From the NCBI GenBank assembly GCA_900404475.1, contig OUQQ01000300.1:1-23240 (forward strand): a DNA stretch of 23,240 nt, written 5' to 3'. Numbering within the stretch: position 1 is the stretch's first letter; each line of letters opens with the position of its first letter. The notes below the pieces were generated by a model that did not search any database, was not told where the DNA came from, and worked only from the letters and a program-made list of their open reading frames with translations. The stretch comes from Spongospora subterranea (lineage: Eukaryota > Endomyxa > Phytomyxea > Plasmodiophorida > Plasmodiophoridae). The translations under genes and the position numbers were made by a program. Shown piece by piece: positions 20,267-23,240 of this stretch.

Positions 20267-20400
20267 AAGCTTTTTTCACCTATAAAATTTGATGTTCATC
20301 CAATTTTGATTTCACACGTCGACTGCCTACCATCTCGTCACATACCGCCGTATCTGGTCTTTGTAATACACTTTCATTATTTGCACCTTGTGGTCTTCTG

Positions 20401-21624
20401 ATGCCCAAGAATAAGCGGATCAACAAAACAGACAAATGTGTTGATTTGAGTAAAAAATGGAGTGATAACTTCGCTTGTGCGAGTCTTAGGACCGCTGGAT
20501 CAATGAAGCTGGCTCTTGCAGAACTATCGTTCAAATATTCCCAACTCCAACAAAAGTACGACGTTTCAGAGGAAAATCGATTGGATTTGCAGCTGAAACT
20601 CCACCAAAAAGAGGCCTGTTTAGTGTGAGATCAGCCTTTGCTGTGATTTTTATCACTGAATATTAATTCTGTCTGTAGACGCTGCACAACAAAACTGCAA
20701 CATATGGAGTTAGAGTTGGCGAAACATTCAAAGGCTTCCTTGCATACCATGAGCACAACTGATAAGAATGCTCAATGCCAATGCAAAGACAACGACTCAC
20801 ACAAAGAGGGTGTTCGAACTGAGTCCACCCCGAAAGCAGTGTGTCACGCCGCAACACAATATGATGATCATTTCCTAAAATATGACAATCTACCAGACGA
20901 CGACAGCCATGACGCTGCGTGCAGCGATCTATCAGCATACCTGGATGCTGGATCATACCAAAATCCAACATGGCGCTCTGAGATGAATAGTAGGCGACTG
21001 CCTAGATCAGCTCACGTTCAGACAGATGCATCGTGTTTTGACCAGAATATCAAATCTCAGATGCGCTCGACCTTCACTGAAACAGATCCACCGAATACAA
21101 CGCAGAGCGCACAATCGAAGCATCGATCGGCTTATACTCAGACAAATCTGCTGTGGTGGAAGGCGACTGCCGAGCAAACAAGCACATCAACTGGTTCTGG
21201 GACTGAGCTTGGGCGTTCATCAACTATTGCTGACATATCTATGGATCACGGTCTATCAAGTGAAATTCTAGAGTACTGCCTTCTCCCCAAGCTATCGAAA
21301 ACTCAATCCACGCAGACCGAAATATATCAACAGCATCGTGACTTCGAATTGCGACAACTCGATAGGGAGCAAAGAAAGACTGCACTTTTCCGTAAAGAAC
21401 TACTGAAAATGGCGAATGACATCAATCCCATTTCTGAAAACCATCATGTGCATCCTCAAAGAACGACGTTTCCAGCAGAAGTGGACTTGGCAGTGAATCT
21501 GGCAACATCTGAGGACGATTACGGCAATCGAGTCAACGACGCACTTGAAAAATTCAATTTTTTGCAGGAAAAAGTCAAACGGATAATATCATCATCGCCA
21601 TTCGACGAATGCCTGACTGATTGA
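20401..21624 (+). CDS. Unrecognised coiled-coil protein with several TQT/VQT (LC8-type) motifs
   Basis: Two exons (20401-20624 and 20679-21624; 54-nt intron, donor GTGAGA) give 389 aa. Residues about 30-90 form a coiled coil (SFKYSQLQQKYDVSEENRLD) that continues across the splice site (KLQHMELELAKH). The middle is polar, Ser/Thr/Asp-rich and probably disordered. It holds HVQTDA (about residue 187), YTQTNL (227) and STQTEI (285), plus a related FTETDP. TQT/VQT is the core of the motif bound by the dynein light chain LC8, and such motifs usually come in series. A second helix follows (YQQHRDFELRQLDREQRK) and the C-terminus has another (NDALEKFNFLQEKVKRI). No family is recognised; an LC8-dimerised scaffold is inference. 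Its stop lies 1 nt from the stop of the opposite-strand gene. Confidence 0.8.
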
Positions 21625-21625
21625 C

Positions 21626-22292
21626 TTAAAAGGCAGGAGATTCTTTATTCTTTTTTAAATCAAGATAATATATCTGTTCTTCAGGGAGACCGAATTTACT
21701 AACCAAAAACCTAAACATTACGGCGTTGACTAACATGAATCTTGGCCCAAGCACATCCACTTACTCAGGAAGATCATCAGATACGTCGCCTTGAATATAG
21801 ATCCCGGTCGGCGGCCCTTTCAGAATTGACGCTCCGCAGGCGAACCTGGATGAAAATGTTTTGGCGACCTTCTTCTCATCCAAGACTTTTCCGATGTTTT
21901 GCACCACCGTGACAACCTTATTTTTTCTATTTAACTGAGAAATTAATATACGAACTGGCTTGACGACTTCGACAGCCTCTATTAAACACATAAGATCGCA
22001 CAAAACCTTAGAACAGCAAAGCAATACTCTTTTTTTGGGTTTCACGAACGGGCTGGATTTCGCTCTGCTGGCAATCATTTGCAGACTTGTTTAATTGTAA
22101 AGCCTCAAGTTCGGATACAATTGGGATGTCTGTAACCGTCTCCGATCGGTCACGTTCTCTCAAAGGCAAACAGCCTGATTTATAATTGGGCGTGAACTCG
22201 CAATACTCCAATGGTAATGAGCACGATCCACAGTATTCGACATGAACAGCTGTCAGACACTCTAATGCAGGTTCATCATCAGAACTGCCCAT
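21626..22292 (-). CDS. TMA22: DENR/Tma22 density-regulated translation factor (SUI1 domain)
   Basis: DENR pairs with MCT-1/Tma20 to recycle 40S subunits and promote reinitiation. Three exons (22292-22028, 21978-21765, 21710-21626; introns 49 and 54 nt, the second with a GTAAGT donor) give 187 aa, the usual size. The N-terminus holds the Cys-bearing VEYCGSCSLPLEYCEF. The middle is acidic or polar and the C-terminal SUI1 domain holds KVVTVVQNIGK, RFACGASILKG, IYIQGDVSDDLPEFL and PEEQIYYL. Without the last splice the frame would end at DLPE, losing the final helix, so the third exon is needed. The partner MCT-1 gene is not in the window. The promoter side faces the 44-bp repeat array. Confidence 0.95.
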
Positions 22293-22738
22293 GATTATAT
22301 GTATCTGCCAAGAGCACTGTTCACAGAGGGACACGCTAATACGATATATCATCACGGACTATCACTCGGATATTTGGCCTATATTGTATTGTCGATAGCC
22401 TATCATGACTCGGATATTTGGCCTATATTGTATTGTCGATAGCCTATCATGACTCGGATATTTGGCCTATATTGTATTGTCGATAGCCTATCGACACTCC
22501 ATCGCTTTTAATCATTTGATCACGATTCGATTTTAACAATTTTCTGCGATTATTTCTGTCCAGGTTATGAGGTCGTCATTAAGGAATCTCATGTAAGCTT
22601 GCGATATCTTAGTTTGATTGTATTCATGAACAGAGGACTACATGAGTGTTGGCTGCTGTGTCGTTGGCCAAGTATGACTCTGACTCTGAGAGTGACTGAG
22701 CGAGTAATCTCGAAACACATTCTGTAAATGGTTAAAGA
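22293..22738. promoter_or_regulatory. Divergent promoter region, DENR / IQ-motif gene
   Basis: 446 bp separating two divergent start codons. It contains the 3 x 44-bp tandem array at 22364-22495, an AT-rich stretch after it (about 22500-22620), and a CTCTGA/GAGTGACTGA-rich segment near 22675-22705. No coding frame of note. It probably serves both genes. Confidence 0.5.
22364..22495. repeat. Three-copy 44-bp tandem repeat with an embedded palindrome
   Basis: Three head-to-tail units start at 22364, 22408 and 22452, exactly 44 bp apart and seemingly identical over most of their length. Each contains GATAGCCTATC, an inverted repeat GATAG-C-CTATC. In the last copy it extends to GTCGATAG-C-CTATCGAC, 8-bp arms with a 1-nt centre (about 22479-22495). 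The array begins about 70 bp upstream of the DENR ATG. Confidence 0.92.
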
Positions 22739-23240
22739 ATGGTATCTGCTTCACAGTATTTGCAAAGTCACCGCCATCGTGACCAACCATCAACGATCTC
22801 ACCTGTAGACTTTTTGAGAGCACACACGAGCACACCATCGCAATACGAAAATCTCTCTTCCCCATCCGTAACTAGCCATCATAAGGTTTATCAGATCCCA
22901 AAAGCCAAGTTTGTTCATCGACATCGGCACGATCATCTTGATCAATTTCGGTCTTTGCAGAATTTCAATGGACGACTTGCCAGTGTGAAACTTATTCAAA
23001 AATGTTGGAGAACCCATCGGCGCAAGTCCCTTACCGAGTCAGGTGGTGTAATAAGTAATCCACACCCTACTCAAGTTGCCAAGAAGATGGTTGTGGTTGA
23101 TGTTCATGACGACCCTCAATTTCCATCTACCAGTCCTTCCAATGTATATCCCCTATTTACCCTATTTACACGGCCATATGCTAAACATAACATTAGGGGA
23201 GTATTAATAATACTGTTGTTCGTCCTGAGTTGAAGTCTCC
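22739..23240 (+). CDS. IQ-motif protein, 5' part (runs off the window)
   Basis: Two exons are visible: 22739-23143 and 23197 to the window end, split by a 53-nt intron (GTATAT donor, CTAAAC branch-like site, ATTAG acceptor). The first exon encodes 135 residues, His/Ser/Gln-rich at the start (SQYLQSHRHRDQPS). An IQ motif follows at about residues 84-97 (LIQKCWRTHRRKS), the pattern IQxxxRxxxxR-like that binds calmodulin or myosin-type light chains. After the splice the frame stays open to the last base. The family is unknown because the rest of the gene is missing. Many flagellar proteins carry single IQ motifs, but that is only suggestive. Confidence 0.75.

Overview
The window is eukaryotic nuclear DNA and most likely comes from a flagellated (zoosporic, chytrid-like) fungus. 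The genes are cut by many very short GT-AG introns: I place 43, and 37 of these are 46-56 nt, often with a TACTAAT or CTAAC-type branch site. Fungal traits are a chitin-synthase-type GT2 enzyme, a 7TM-RGS receptor-like protein and a Nic96-type nucleoporin. A TTLL2-like tubulin-modifying ligase points to an axoneme. The species cannot be fixed from sequence alone. A single N inside a duplicated stretch shows that this is a draft assembly.

Layout, left to right. 1-371: a GC-rich open tail of a possible upstream gene, then a 23-bp tandem repeat. 372-1901 (+): TTLL2-like ligase, 8 exons. 2071-2729 (+): small unrecognised coiled-coil protein. 3079-4126 (-): unrecognised basic 310-aa protein. 4875-8006 (+): dynamin-like large GTPase, carrying the assembly duplication at 6094-6570. 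8201-9444 (+): MFAP1 splicing factor. 9492-11270 (-): chitin-synthase-like glycosyltransferase. 11566-13020 (-): 7TM-RGS protein. 13471-15164 (+): Cbf5/dyskerin pseudouridine synthase. 15228-16218 (-): otubain-type deubiquitinase. 17026-20266 (+): NUP93/Nic96, 16 exons. 20401-21624 (+): coiled-coil protein rich in TQT/VQT motifs. 21626-22292 (-): DENR/Tma22 translation factor. 22293-22738: divergent promoter with a 3 x 44-bp repeat. 22739-23240 (+): start of an IQ-motif protein that runs off the window.

Most genes are housekeeping: splicing (MFAP1), rRNA and snoRNP modification (Cbf5), nuclear pore (NUP93), translation (DENR) and ubiquitin (OTUB). Two membrane/signalling genes (GT2 and 7TM-RGS) sit together, are intronless and look more GC-rich than their intron-dense neighbours. 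I see no operon-like cluster and no mobile element. The points most worth following are the two intronless genes, the divergent GTPase, the TQT-rich protein, the unknown proteins next to the TTLL gene, and the promoter repeat. The 6.1-6.6 kb duplication is probably an artefact that will mislead automated gene calls.
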